NCBI GenBank assembly: GCA_000405605.1
Contig: ASPA01000005.1
Span: 1 to 44,406 of the forward strand
Length of the DNA stretch: 44,406 nucleotides
From: Atribacteria bacterium SCGC AAA255-G05
Lineage (GTDB): Bacteria > Atribacterota > Phoenicimicrobiia > Phoenicimicrobiales > Phoenicimicrobiaceae
Reading direction: 5' to 3'
Part shown: in pieces, positions 26,002 to 34,744 of the stretch
How positions within the stretch are numbered: the stretch's first letter is position 1
Layout: each line of letters begins with the position of its first letter
The notes under the pieces: model-generated
Databases searched by the model: none
What the model saw: only the letters and a program-made list of their open reading frames with translations
What the model was told of the DNA's origin: nothing
Position numbers and translations under genes: made by a program

Positions 26002-26961
26002 CTATTTTATTAGCCCAATTTCTTTGTAATATTTTTCAGCACCTGGGTGAAGAGGGATACTCATTCCGTTAAGGGCTGTTTCTACGGTAATATCCCTACC
26101 TCTTACATGGGCAGCTATTAAATCTTCTGTATGCTCAAATATTACTTTTGTAATATTATAAACTAAATCTTCGCTTAAATCAGTGGAACAAACTAACATC
26201 GCAGGTATTGCTACTGTCATTACATCTTCTTCAAAACCAGGATATGTTCCAGCTTTAATTAGATGATCAGCACAATAAGACATTTTTGCCTTTAAAGCAT
26301 CTAATTTTTCTCTATCTATGGCAATAATTCTAATTTGTTTTTGGCTGGATATATCTACTATTGCTGCTGTAGGTACTCCCGCCCATATTACTCCTGCACT
26401 AGTTGTATTATCCTTTAACCCTGTAGCCACTTCTGAAAAACTAAGGAAATCTTCAGTGATATCATCATAACTCATATTATAAACGCTAAGAATTTCTCGC
26501 GCCATAACTTCGGTGCCACTTCCAGGTGCACCAACCGCAACTTTTTTGCCTTTTAGATCTGAAACACTTTTTATCCCAGAGCTTTCTAATACCACTAATT
26601 GTACGGCTTCAGGATATAAGCAAGTTATTCCTGCCATATTCTTTGCCGGTTCGCCTTCAAAACTTCCAATACCTTCAAAAGCATTATAGGTAACATTTGC
26701 AGCGGTTATGGCTAATTCTGCGCTACCGCTTTTAATAAGGTTACAATTTGCTACAGTTGCGCCGGTAGCCTCTACCGTACTGCTTACACTTTTAATATTG
26801 GCATTTATAATACTGGAAATTGCTCCTCCAATAGGGTAATAGGTTCCAGCCATTCCACCGGTAGCTATTGAAAGATACTCGGTAGCAGATACAGAAACGG
26901 TTAAAAATACTACTAACAACAAACTTAATAGTAAAACACTATTTACTTTAAATCTTTTCAT
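26002..26961 (-). CDS. TAXI-family TRAP transporter solute receptor
   Basis: This 319-residue exported binding protein has a signal peptide with cleavage probably after SVSA (A26). The family start ISIATGG-like motif reads LSIATGGMAGTYYPIGGAI, followed by VANCNLIKSGSAELAI and KVAVGAPGSGTEVMA, all typical of TAXI receptors. It follows the fused permease by 34 bp and is followed by a strong terminator. TAXI systems import dicarboxylates, glutamate and other acids; the ligand here is unknown. Confidence 0.94.
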   Translation of the reverse strand: MKRFKVNSVLLLSLLLVVFLTVSVSATEYLSIATGGMAGTYYPIGGAISSIINANIKSVSSTVEATGATVANCNLIKSGSAELAITAANVTYNAFEGIGSFEGEPAKNMAGITCLYPEAVQLVVLESSGIKSVSDLKGKKVAVGAPGSGTEVMAREILSVYNMSYDDITEDFLSFSEVATGLKDNTTSAGVIWAGVPTAAIVDISSQKQIRIIAIDREKLDALKAKMSYCADHLIKAGTYPGFEEDVMTVAIPAMLVCSTDLSEDLVYNITKVIFEHTEDLIAAHVRGRDITVETALNGMSIPLHPGAEKYYKEIGLIK

Positions 26962-26995
26962 TTATTTTCCTCCTAAATATTTTTTTATGATAATA

Positions 26996-28843
26996 CTATA
27001 CTATGGCAATTTCTCTTTCTTTTCGCTGTTTTTGAGCAAAATAGATTATTGCCAAAATAACAATCCCGATTAAATCTGTAATCACGCCATAAAATATCAA
27101 GCTAACTGATGCAAATACTAACAACCCCCTTTCATACCACTTGCAGTTGGTTATAAAATAACCTCCCAAACCAACTCCAAGACATAATATACCTATTAGT
27201 GATGTAGAAATGGTCAACATTAAAGGAATAAAACTTGCTTTGTACATTAAAAGATTGAGATTATATATAAACAAAAATGGCACTAAAAATGCCGCAAAAG
27301 ATAATCTAAGCCCTTGTAATGCAGTTTCTACACTGGGACTACCAGCTACTGCTGCAGCCGCATAAGAAGTTAATGCAACCGGCGGGGTTACTTCTGCTAT
27401 TACTCCATAATAGAATATAAATAAGTGTGCTGCTATGAGAGGTACGCCTAATTTTACTAAAACTGGTGCTGCTATAGTAGCTAAAACAATATATTTGGCA
27501 GTTGTAGGAAGACCCATACCTAATATTATTGAAGTAATCATGGTTAGTAAAAGAGTAATGAAAAGATTATTTCCTGATATAGTTAAAATAATTTGAGAGA
27601 ATTTCAATCCTACACCAGTTAATGATACTATCCCGATAATTATTCCACAAACTGCACAAGCTGCTGTGATTGAAATAGAATTATATGCAGCCAATTCAAA
27701 AGTCCTGAGAATATCTTTAATGCTTAATCTTGTTTCTTTTTTAAAACTGACCATTATTATCATGGTAATAGTGGAATATAATGCTGCCTTCAGAGGGCTA
27801 AAACCCATCATTAACAAAAAGATAATTGTAAAAATAGGAATCAATAATGGTAAACTATTTTTGATAGATTCTTTAATATCAGGTAAATCTTTCCTGGGTA
27901 TTGCTTTTAAATCTAATCTTACTGCTTCGAAATGTACCATAATAAAAATCGAAATAAAGTATAGAGTAGCAGGGATAAATGATGCTTTCACAATTTGAAG
28001 ATAGGGAATACCAGTCATCTCTACCATTATAAAGGCTGCCGCACCCATTATGGGAGGCATTATTTGTCCGCCGGAAGAAGCAGCTGCTTCAACGCCTCCT
28101 GCAAAGGAAGGCTTATAACCCAATTTCTTCATCAAAGGAATTGTAAAAGAACCCGTAGTTACTACATTAGCCAAAGAACTTCCCGATATTGTTCCCATTA
28201 AGCCACTCGCAACAACCGCAGTTTTTGCCGGTCCTCCTCTTGAACCACCGGTTAAAGCATAAGCAAGGGTTATAAAACGCTTCGCGCCTCCAGTACTTTG
28301 CAAGAAAGCGCCAAAAAGTATAAAAGCAAATATATATGTAGACATAACATATAAGGGAACTCCAAAAATCCCTTCAGTTGCTAAAAATAAATGCTCTGCA
28401 ATTCTGTTTATTGAATATCCTCTATGACCGATTATTATAGGCATATAAGGACCTAAAAACCCGTATAAAATAAAGACTATTGCTACAATAACTAGTGGTG
28501 TCCCAATAGATCTTCTTGCTGCCTCTAACACTATTAACGTTGCAATAATTCCTAAAATAATATCGGTGGATGTTGAAGCGGCCGCTCTATTCGCCAAAGC
28601 TTTAAAATTAATAATAAGGTATGAGATGCAAATGATACTTAAAATTATAAATACTAAATCATAAATGGGTAATTTATTCTTATCATTTTTTGAAAATTTT
28701 GTACGGTAACATAAAAAGGCAAGAGTTAATCCAAATCCAAGAGTTAACGGTCTTTGAACTAATGATGGAAATAAGCCAAAAGCAGAAGTATAAACCTGGA
28801 ATATTGTCCAGGATATAGCTATGACTTTTACTAATAAATCCAA
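26996..28843 (-). CDS. TRAP transporter fused permease (TAXI type, DctQM fusion)
   Basis: This integral membrane protein of at least 615 residues combines the small and large TRAP permease parts. Visible features are the TAXI-type start IFQVYTSAFGLFPSL, then ILFGAFLQSTGG, GTISGSSLANVVTTGSFTIPLMK, AASSGGQIMPPIMGAAAFIM and GMGLPTTAKYIVL. The TTG at 28843 gives the shortest frame. Family-like sequence (VTEKLEDIYNFRK) continues upstream in frame to 28924, where an ATT with a GAAGGGAAG box follows an in-frame stop. There is no ATG or GTG in that stretch, so translation may begin at a rare codon. It is co-transcribed with the TAXI receptor. Confidence 0.92.
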   Translation of the reverse strand: MDLLVKVIAISWTIFQVYTSAFGLFPSLVQRPLTLGFGLTLAFLCYRTKFSKNDKNKLPIYDLVFIILSIICISYLIINFKALANRAAASTSTDIILGIIATLIVLEAARRSIGTPLVIVAIVFILYGFLGPYMPIIIGHRGYSINRIAEHLFLATEGIFGVPLYVMSTYIFAFILFGAFLQSTGGAKRFITLAYALTGGSRGGPAKTAVVASGLMGTISGSSLANVVTTGSFTIPLMKKLGYKPSFAGGVEAAASSGGQIMPPIMGAAAFIMVEMTGIPYLQIVKASFIPATLYFISIFIMVHFEAVRLDLKAIPRKDLPDIKESIKNSLPLLIPIFTIIFLLMMGFSPLKAALYSTITMIIMVSFKKETRLSIKDILRTFELAAYNSISITAACAVCGIIIGIVSLTGVGLKFSQIILTISGNNLFITLLLTMITSIILGMGLPTTAKYIVLATIAAPVLVKLGVPLIAAHLFIFYYGVIAEVTPPVALTSYAAAAVAGSPSVETALQGLRLSFAAFLVPFLFIYNLNLLMYKASFIPLMLTISTSLIGILCLGVGLGGYFITNCKWYERGLLVFASVSLIFYGVITDLIGIVILAIIYFAQKQRKEREIAIV

Positions 28844-28924
28844 AAAATTGTTATATTTACGAAAATTATAAATATCTTCTAATTTTTCTGTGACCAGTTC
28901 TTGCTTATTATCTTTCAGCTTAAT

Positions 28925-29490
28925 TTACTTCCCTTCTATCAATATTTTTATAAACAATTATAGAATTACTTTTTTCTGCACATATACTTATTTATTGTGT
29001 TTCTATCTTAGAGTAAACAATTTATAATGTGCTGATACAAAAATATTTTTAGAGATAATAAAAACACCAGAAAGTTCTTTTCAATAAAACTATGCTTACG
29101 TTAGTTCCTTAATGCTGTCTTACGTTATAAATAAATATATAACTATGTTTTCTAATAAGTGGAATCCATGTTTTCTTAAACCTTAGATAGAAGGCTAAAA
29201 TAGTCTATGTAAAAATTCTGCAAATACAAAATAAATTTTAAAAAATAATATTAAAAATTTATACGTGATGGATGAAAATAGCGTAATTATTACAGAAACA
29301 ATTTAATGTTTAAATTATATAAACATTGTTTACTGAGATATTGTAGTATATTGCTATATCAGGTAATTTGTTGCTTAATTAATGTCTTTATCAATTTAAT
29401 TTACTTATACTAAAAAATGGATTAGATAGTGGAGACCCTAATGATAAAAATTGAGGGGTTATTTATAATATTGGAAGCAAGCTGTTTTGC
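28925..29490 (-). other. Gene-free region between PocR-AraC gene and TAXI permease
   Basis: About 565 bp, very AT-rich, with no open frame I can support on either strand. It holds the third copy of the AGGTAA motif at 29350-29374. From that site to the permease start is more than 400 bp, so either a long leader is transcribed or the region contains remains of a lost gene or an undetected small RNA. Confidence 0.5.
29350..29374 (-). promoter_or_regulatory. AraC-type tandem site upstream of TAXI operon
   Basis: Third copy of ATTGC-N6-AGGTAA-N4-TTGC with the same orientation and spacing as the mttB and corrinoid copies. The bases just beyond it (ATACTACAATA in the minus direction) resemble those beyond the mttB copy (ATATTACTATA), so a whole promoter block seems conserved. 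It lies just beyond the 3' end of the PocR-AraC gene. No start codon lies at the expected distance of about 73 bp. Confidence 0.65.
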
Positions 29491-30846
29491 CTACTTTCTC
29501 ATTCTTTTTCTATACTCATAAGGTGATATACCTGCCTTTTTTTTAAAAACTTTACAAAAATAACTTTGATCTGTACAACCTATTTCAAAGGAAATCCGAG
29601 TTGCACTCCATCGAGTAGTTTCTAATAATCTTTTAGCTTCTTCAATCCGAACGTTAGTTAAAAATTGAAATAGAGTATATCCGGTTTCCTTTTTGAAAAT
29701 ATGGCTTAAATAATAAGGACTTAAATAAACTACCTTGCTTATGTCTTCTAATTTTATCTTCTTTTTATAATTTGTTCGAATAAATTCTTGCGCGTTTCTT
29801 ATAATATTAACATTTTTAATATTTTTATTCTCATAAACACACTCAGTAAATCTATCTAAAACTTCTACGATCCAAACACATAATTCTTCAATAGATTTAA
29901 GCATACCTAATTTTTGAATATATTCAAAGTTCAGTCCCAAAATCATTTCTAATTCTGCATTACCTTCTACGGCAGCTCGGGAAAGAACTACGGCTAATTC
30001 CAGGATTCGAGCTCGTACTATTTCTATTCGACCAGCATTTTTAAATAGTATCTTACCTAAAATTTTGTTTAAAACCTCTTTGGCTCCTTCTTTATCCCCT
30101 AACCTAACTCTCCTTAGCAGCTCTCTCTCTGTTTCTAAAGGATAAATCGAACTGATATAAATAAAAGAATCCTCCTCTTCTTCTTCTTTTTCAAGTAATT
30201 CTAACTCTTTTCTTTTCATCATCTGAATTTCTTCGGATATTTTTGCTTGTTGAATATATTTTTCTTGGCGTATCTTAGTATCTAACAACTCCGTATTAGA
30301 TAAATAATTAGCTGCAATATAAAGTATATCTGCAGCAGCCATAACCTTTTTTTCAGAAACAATTCTTAGCTTCTCCAGAGCTTCTCTTAATTTAAATTCT
30401 TCTATTCCTAAATTCTTAGTCTTTTCTATTACTTCTTTTATAAAATTAGGAGCTGGTTTTCGCATTAAAATTCCCTCAGAAATAAAAGAACCTAAAAGTT
30501 CCCCATTAATTAACACCGGGGTAATCCAGGTTATGATACCGAAACGGCATTGAAAAATATAAGAGTTTCCATATTCAGCACTTCTTAAACTATTATCATA
30601 GAATGATTTATAGCACTCTTTTCTTCCCTCTGAACTGCTTTGAACTAATTTACAAAAGGCACTCCCACTTCTAAGAGAATTTGAAGGTGAGAATATTCTC
30701 TCACCCTTATTATTTAAAAAATGAACTTGGAATTCAGTTAATCTCACGTAAGAATCCAAGATCCATTTAATTATTTTTTCCATTTGAAAAATATTTACAT
30801 CATTGGGTTCTTTATTTACTGAATTATTCTGCATAATTTTCCCCAT
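29491..30846 (-). CDS. PocR-domain AraC-family transcriptional regulator
   Basis: This 451-residue protein has a PocR ligand-binding domain at about residues 25-175, with SGSAFCKLVQSSSEGRKEC, CRFGIITWITPV and GELLGSFISEG, the pattern of PocR and related sensors. A linker with an acidic coiled segment (residues 200-225) follows. The C-terminal AraC DNA-binding domain (about 350-448) reads IKLEDISKVVYLSPYYLSHI, then QSYFCKVFKKKAGISPYEYR. PocR sensors bind small organic molecules. It lies between mttB-side genes and a divergent symporter, so it likely activates methyl-donor uptake and breakdown through the tandem AGGTAA sites. ATG 30846 or the ATG four codons later could be the start. Confidence 0.9.
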   Translation of the reverse strand: MGKIMQNNSVNKEPNDVNIFQMEKIIKWILDSYVRLTEFQVHFLNNKGERIFSPSNSLRSGSAFCKLVQSSSEGRKECYKSFYDNSLRSAEYGNSYIFQCRFGIITWITPVLINGELLGSFISEGILMRKPAPNFIKEVIEKTKNLGIEEFKLREALEKLRIVSEKKVMAAADILYIAANYLSNTELLDTKIRQEKYIQQAKISEEIQMMKRKELELLEKEEEEEDSFIYISSIYPLETERELLRRVRLGDKEGAKEVLNKILGKILFKNAGRIEIVRARILELAVVLSRAAVEGNAELEMILGLNFEYIQKLGMLKSIEELCVWIVEVLDRFTECVYENKNIKNVNIIRNAQEFIRTNYKKKIKLEDISKVVYLSPYYLSHIFKKETGYTLFQFLTNVRIEEAKRLLETTRWSATRISFEIGCTDQSYFCKVFKKKAGISPYEYRKRMRK

Positions 30847-31082
30847 ATCTTTCTAAAATAAAATGAGCAGATATTTTTTTGGTTAAATTTTCCTTCTTTT
30901 GTATTGAAAAAATATATATTTATTAACGTTATTATAGCAAATTTAAAATTCTTTACAAGTTCAGCAATAGACTGTATAGTATGCCATGAACTACGTATAA
31001 ATATATTTTGACAAAAAGCTATCAAGTAATTATCATAAATGTTAATTGTTTTAAACTTAGATTAAATAGGGTAAATAAAATT

Positions 31083-32477
31083 ATGATGTTTTTTTTAAAG
31101 CCTCTTCATATAATTGGTTTCCTTTCAGTCATTCTTTTAATAACCGTAGTAAGTGTCCTTTCAGGGAAAAAAGTCAAATCAGCAGATGATTTTATTACAA
31201 GCAAAAAAATGTCAAATTCCTGGATGGTAACCGGTACAATTACAGGTGTTTTAGTGGGCGGAGCTTCTACTATTGGTACTACTCAATTAGCTTTTCAATG
31301 TGGCATGTCAGCTTGGTGGTTTACTTTAGGTGAAGGGATTGCCTGTTTACTATTATTATTTTTAATTAAACCTTTAAAAGAAAGCGGAGTCCAAACCATC
31401 CCTCAATTTTTATCTCAAAGTTATGGCCAAAAGAGCATTATTCCTTCTTGTTTTTTTTCTTCTGCTGGAATGTTTATTTCTGTAGTTGCTCAACTGTTAT
31501 CTTTAGTAGCTCTTATCAGTAGCATGTTTACTTTAAATCCTTTATTAATAGCTTTTATCGGAATTTTATTAATGGCAACTTATATTATCTTCGGAGGAAT
31601 TTGGGGAAGTAGTTTAGTAGGAATAATAAAAATAATTTTAATTTATACGTTTTTAGCTATGGCAAGTATTTTTTGTTATAAATCATTTGGAAGTATCAGC
31701 AATTTAAAAGATATTTTTCCTTACTATCCCTGGTTCAGTCTTTTTGGTCGAGGATTTATGGTTGATTCATCTGCTTTATTTTCAACCCTCGTAGGGGTAA
31801 TTTCTACTCAAACTTGTATCCAGGCTGTCCTATCAGGAAAAAATATCTCAGTCTCTCGTAAAGGAGTTTTATTAAGTGCTTTTTTAATTCCTCCCACCGG
31901 AATTGCCGGAATTTTAATAGGTTTTTACATGAGAATTAACTATCCTGATATTAATTCAGCTCAAGCACTTCCTCTTTTTATTATTAAGCATTTCAACCCT
32001 CTTTTAAGCGGTATGGCTTTAGCAACTTTACTAATTGCCGCAACTGTAACTGGAGCAAGTTTAATATTGGGAATAAGTACTATGTTTACCCGAGATATCT
32101 ACCCGAAATTTTTCCGCTTTAACGAAAAAAGCGCACTACTACTATCGAGATTAACAATAATAATTATCTTATTTATTGCCCTTTTGTTTGTGAAACAAAA
32201 TTTATATTCTCTTATCATAAAATGGAATTTCCTTTCAATGGGATTAAGAGGGACTACAATTTTTTTCCCATTTTTGGCTTCAATTTTCTTTAAGGATTAT
32301 GTTTCTCTCTCAGCTGGTTTTTGGGCTATTACCATAGCCCCGCTATCAATTATAATTTGGAAAATAATATACCCCGAAGGATTAAATCCCGTTTTTATTG
32401 GCCTAACAATAAGTTTATTTATTTTAATAGGAATCTCTAAAATTTCTCTTTATAAGGAAAGAAAAAAATCCTTTTAG
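31083..32477 (+). CDS. Sodium:solute symporter family (SSS) transporter
   Basis: This membrane protein of about 464 residues has some 13 predicted helices. Family features are ADDFITSKKMSNSWMVTG after helix one, GGASTIGTTQLAFQCGMSAWW, and GVQTIPQFL between helices three and four. I place the start at the ATG of 31083, which is followed directly by the first helix. A TTG at 31008 would add 25 residues without a good binding site. The gene diverges from the PocR-AraC regulator. It may import the methylated amine used by the MttB system, by analogy with other betaine or proline SSS carriers; this is inference from position. Confidence 0.9.
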   Translation: MMFFLKPLHIIGFLSVILLITVVSVLSGKKVKSADDFITSKKMSNSWMVTGTITGVLVGGASTIGTTQLAFQCGMSAWWFTLGEGIACLLLLFLIKPLKESGVQTIPQFLSQSYGQKSIIPSCFFSSAGMFISVVAQLLSLVALISSMFTLNPLLIAFIGILLMATYIIFGGIWGSSLVGIIKIILIYTFLAMASIFCYKSFGSISNLKDIFPYYPWFSLFGRGFMVDSSALFSTLVGVISTQTCIQAVLSGKNISVSRKGVLLSAFLIPPTGIAGILIGFYMRINYPDINSAQALPLFIIKHFNPLLSGMALATLLIAATVTGASLILGISTMFTRDIYPKFFRFNEKSALLLSRLTIIIILFIALLFVKQNLYSLIIKWNFLSMGLRGTTIFFPFLASIFFKDYVSLSAGFWAITIAPLSIIIWKIIYPEGLNPVFIGLTISLFILIGISKISLYKERKKSF

Positions 32478-32666
32478 AGAATAACAAATAAATATTATCT
32501 TTAGTTTTTCTAATCTTATATCAAGGATATTATCTTATAACAGACTTTCTATTTTTCATTTCACCCGCTCCTCTTATAATTAATAAAATCCTATTACTTT
32601 TTTATTCCATACATTATCACTATAATCGTAAATTATTTTTTTATAATACTTTAAAATTTAACCTCA

Positions 32667-33375
32667 CTGAAACCCTTACAAAATAAGGCTTTCCGCCCAC
32701 ATCTAAGATAAGCCCTTTTAAGCGCCTATTTTAAAAAATATGAACAATCACTCCAGGCCACCTTAAAAAACGTAACTACGACAATATTTTTCTGAAAGCC
32801 TTATATCGCAAGGCTTTCAGACACGTAAAAATAGAGATTTTAGCCCTTTTTTGTCTCATTTTCTCTCTATTTTAGAAGCACTATCACTATCCTATATAAA
32901 AAAACGCTGAAACCCTTATGTTTGCTTTGTTTTAAAGCCTTCCTATTTTTTATTGTAAAAACTAATAATCCTCTAATTCCATATATATCTACTTCCCTTG
33001 TTTAGATAAAAACCTGTTCTCTGTTCCCCCTCTTTTTCTCCTTTACTGTAAAAAATGGTCTTCCTGAAAGCCTTGTATAATAAGGGTTTCAAAGGTAGGC
33101 TGCGTATTTTTGATTTTAAGCGACTATTTTGCCTCAACTTATGGTTTTACCCTCGGAAAATAGGTGTTTTTTGGCCTATTTTCACCCCCCCCCCAAAAAA
33201 ACCTAAAAATGGCTTCCTGTAAGGTTTACAGAATTTCGGGGAGGTCAAAAAAGACTAAAAAAAATGTCGTAATTACCGATTTTTCGAAAATTGAAGCCCG
33301 TTTAAAGGCACTCTACGTGCGTTAAAAGGATATTCCTGAAGAGGGTCTGAAAACCTTGTATAAAAAAGGCTTTCA
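32667..33375. repeat. Array of five related hairpin repeats in a gene-free region
   Basis: In the 1.1-kb gap after the symporter gene, a motif close to CTGAAAGCCTT-N7-AAGGCTTTCAG recurs at 32667-32694, 32792-32820, 32907-32942, 33063-33090 and 33347-33375. The copy at 32792 has perfect 11-bp arms; the others carry mismatches in one arm. Starts are 125, 115, 156 and 284 bp apart. Copies one and four are both followed by a TTTTAAGCG-type block. A separate 9-bp-stem hairpin (33156-33183) and a run of ten C (33185-33194) are also present. No coding sequence was seen. It is not a CRISPR array. Confidence 0.75.
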
Positions 33376-33409
33376 GGGGGGATAAATATATTAAAATAAC
33401 AACACATCC

Positions 33410-33560
33410 TATTTTTTCTATGGTTCAGCTTTCCATTTCGCGAGGCCTTCCTTTAGGACATCTATCTATAGCAATACCTAAAACTCAACTATCCGGTAAG
33501 GAACTCCTAAGACTCAATAGTTTGTCCGCTAAAAGTTATCGAACTATTAACCTGGTAACC
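33410..33560 (-). repeat. Shortened copy of a structured element (group II intron-like remnant)
   Basis: Read on the minus strand, this segment contains the start and the end of the larger element at 34745-35205 with about 300 bp of middle deleted: TTAATAGTTCGATAACTTTT near 33540 matches its 5' end, and AGATGTCCTAAAGGAAGGCC to GAAAGC near 33425-33460 matches its 3' end. Both copies stop at about the same point, after an ACCRTAGAAAAA sequence. Confidence 0.6.
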
Positions 33561-33623
33561 TTCTATTTATTTAATTTAAAAACAAAAATGTTAATTGTCT
33601 AGGAAAATGGGATGGGTACCTAT

Positions 33624-34637
33624 TTATTTCAAAAGTCCTCTCTTAATCATGGAATCAACTTCATCGTTTGCACCCACATGGTGGATAGTGATATTTGGAT
33701 ATTCATTTTTGAAAACACGGAATACTTCATCTACGAAAGCTTGCCCTACAGATACGACTCCTTTGAAATCTAGAATGATTGTATTGAATTTTTCAAGACC
33801 CATTAATAATCGTTTTGCTTCTGACCTTGATACGTGAGGATCATTCGGATCCCCGCTTAACGCCACTGCTACGATTGTTTTTCCGAATCCAATCTCTTGG
33901 TCGGCGTATTGATCGAACACGCCTTTTGGTGTCTTTTTTGAATCGAGCGAGAGAACCATTTTAATGAGCGTGCCTTTTTTGAAATCTTCATTTTTTTCTG
34001 GCGAAAAAAACCAATCCTCGTTTTGAAATGTATAGAATATATCACTTGAAAGGATTGAAAAGCTATCAAACATCCTGGATGTAAAGAATATCCCCTCTCC
34101 TGTATGGTGTAATGGATCAGTTGTGAATTTACCTTTTGACAAATGGAGGATGGATTCCTTGATGGAATCTAAGTGTAGCGCTTTTTGAATTTTTTTGAAT
34201 ATCCCGATTCCATTATCCTTGATTATAATATTTAAAGTATTATTGCTAACTTCTATTTCCGTAATAATTGTGGTTCCTTTTGAATGGTCGATGGCATTAT
34301 TAAAAATCTCGGTAAAGCCGTAAGCACAAATTCTATAAATATTTTCCGGGTAGGATAAAATCATTGGTTTAACATATTTTAACCAAACTCTGTCTTCTGC
34401 TATACCAGGTTTTATTTTTTCGATGAATTGAATATATTTTCCATCAGCAAGAAAGTAATGTGTCCACCTCGTGCGCCCCGTTTTGATGATATTTCCATTT
34501 TCTACTTCTCTTATTAGGCATCGATGGGCTCTCTGCCTTGAAAATCCAAATTTCTTGGCCAGAACTATTGCAATGTCCCCTGGATGATTTTCTACATTAT
34601 CGAGGATAAATTTTTGTATAGTACTGCTTTTATTCAT
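33624..34637 (-). CDS. Winged-helix + GHKL ATPase + STAS-like (DUF4325) protein
   Basis: This 337-residue protein has three parts: an N-terminal winged helix (residues 1-65, FGFSRQRAHRCLIREVENGN); a histidine kinase-like ATPase domain (about 95-235) with N-box EIFNNAIDHS (N113, N114), G1 box DNGIGIF and G2 box TGEGIFF; and a C-terminal STAS-like DUF4325 domain (about 245-337) with IILDFKGVVSVGQAFVDEVF. No phosphorylatable histidine is evident. The arrangement joins an anti-sigma-kinase-like ATPase with an anti-anti-sigma-like domain. Three TCTTTGTAAACCC repeats lie just upstream, and related elements flank the gene. Its function is unknown; a self-contained regulator is likely. Confidence 0.85.
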   Translation of the reverse strand: MNKSSTIQKFILDNVENHPGDIAIVLAKKFGFSRQRAHRCLIREVENGNIIKTGRTRWTHYFLADGKYIQFIEKIKPGIAEDRVWLKYVKPMILSYPENIYRICAYGFTEIFNNAIDHSKGTTIITEIEVSNNTLNIIIKDNGIGIFKKIQKALHLDSIKESILHLSKGKFTTDPLHHTGEGIFFTSRMFDSFSILSSDIFYTFQNEDWFFSPEKNEDFKKGTLIKMVLSLDSKKTPKGVFDQYADQEIGFGKTIVAVALSGDPNDPHVSRSEAKRLLMGLEKFNTIILDFKGVVSVGQAFVDEVFRVFKNEYPNITIHHVGANDEVDSMIKRGLLK

Positions 34638-34662
34638 AAATTAATTATAATCTATTTGTAGT

Positions 34663-34720
34663 TCTTTGTAAACCCCCAAATCATTCTTTGTAAACCCTGC
34701 TCAGGACTTTTTGTAAACCT
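34663..34720 (-). promoter_or_regulatory. Three direct repeats upstream of the ATPase-STAS gene
   Basis: TCTTTGTAAACCC (plus strand) occurs at 34663-34675 and 34685-34697, with a close copy TTTTTGTAAACCT at 34708-34720. The period is 22-23 bp, about two helical turns, and the first copy is 26 bp from the start codon. They look like operator repeats, perhaps bound by the winged helix of the gene product itself. Confidence 0.6.
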
Positions 34721-34744
34721 TGATTATTTAAACAGGGATACATC

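Noticed and set aside
32667..33375. CRISPR array
   Set aside because: Repeats of about 29 bp occur, but the intervals are 115-284 bp, the copies differ from each other, and no cas genes are present.
33420..33602. 60-codon plus-strand reading frame
   Set aside because: It overlaps the short copy of the same element; the shared part at 34750-34805 has the frame broken, so there is no sign of protein selection.
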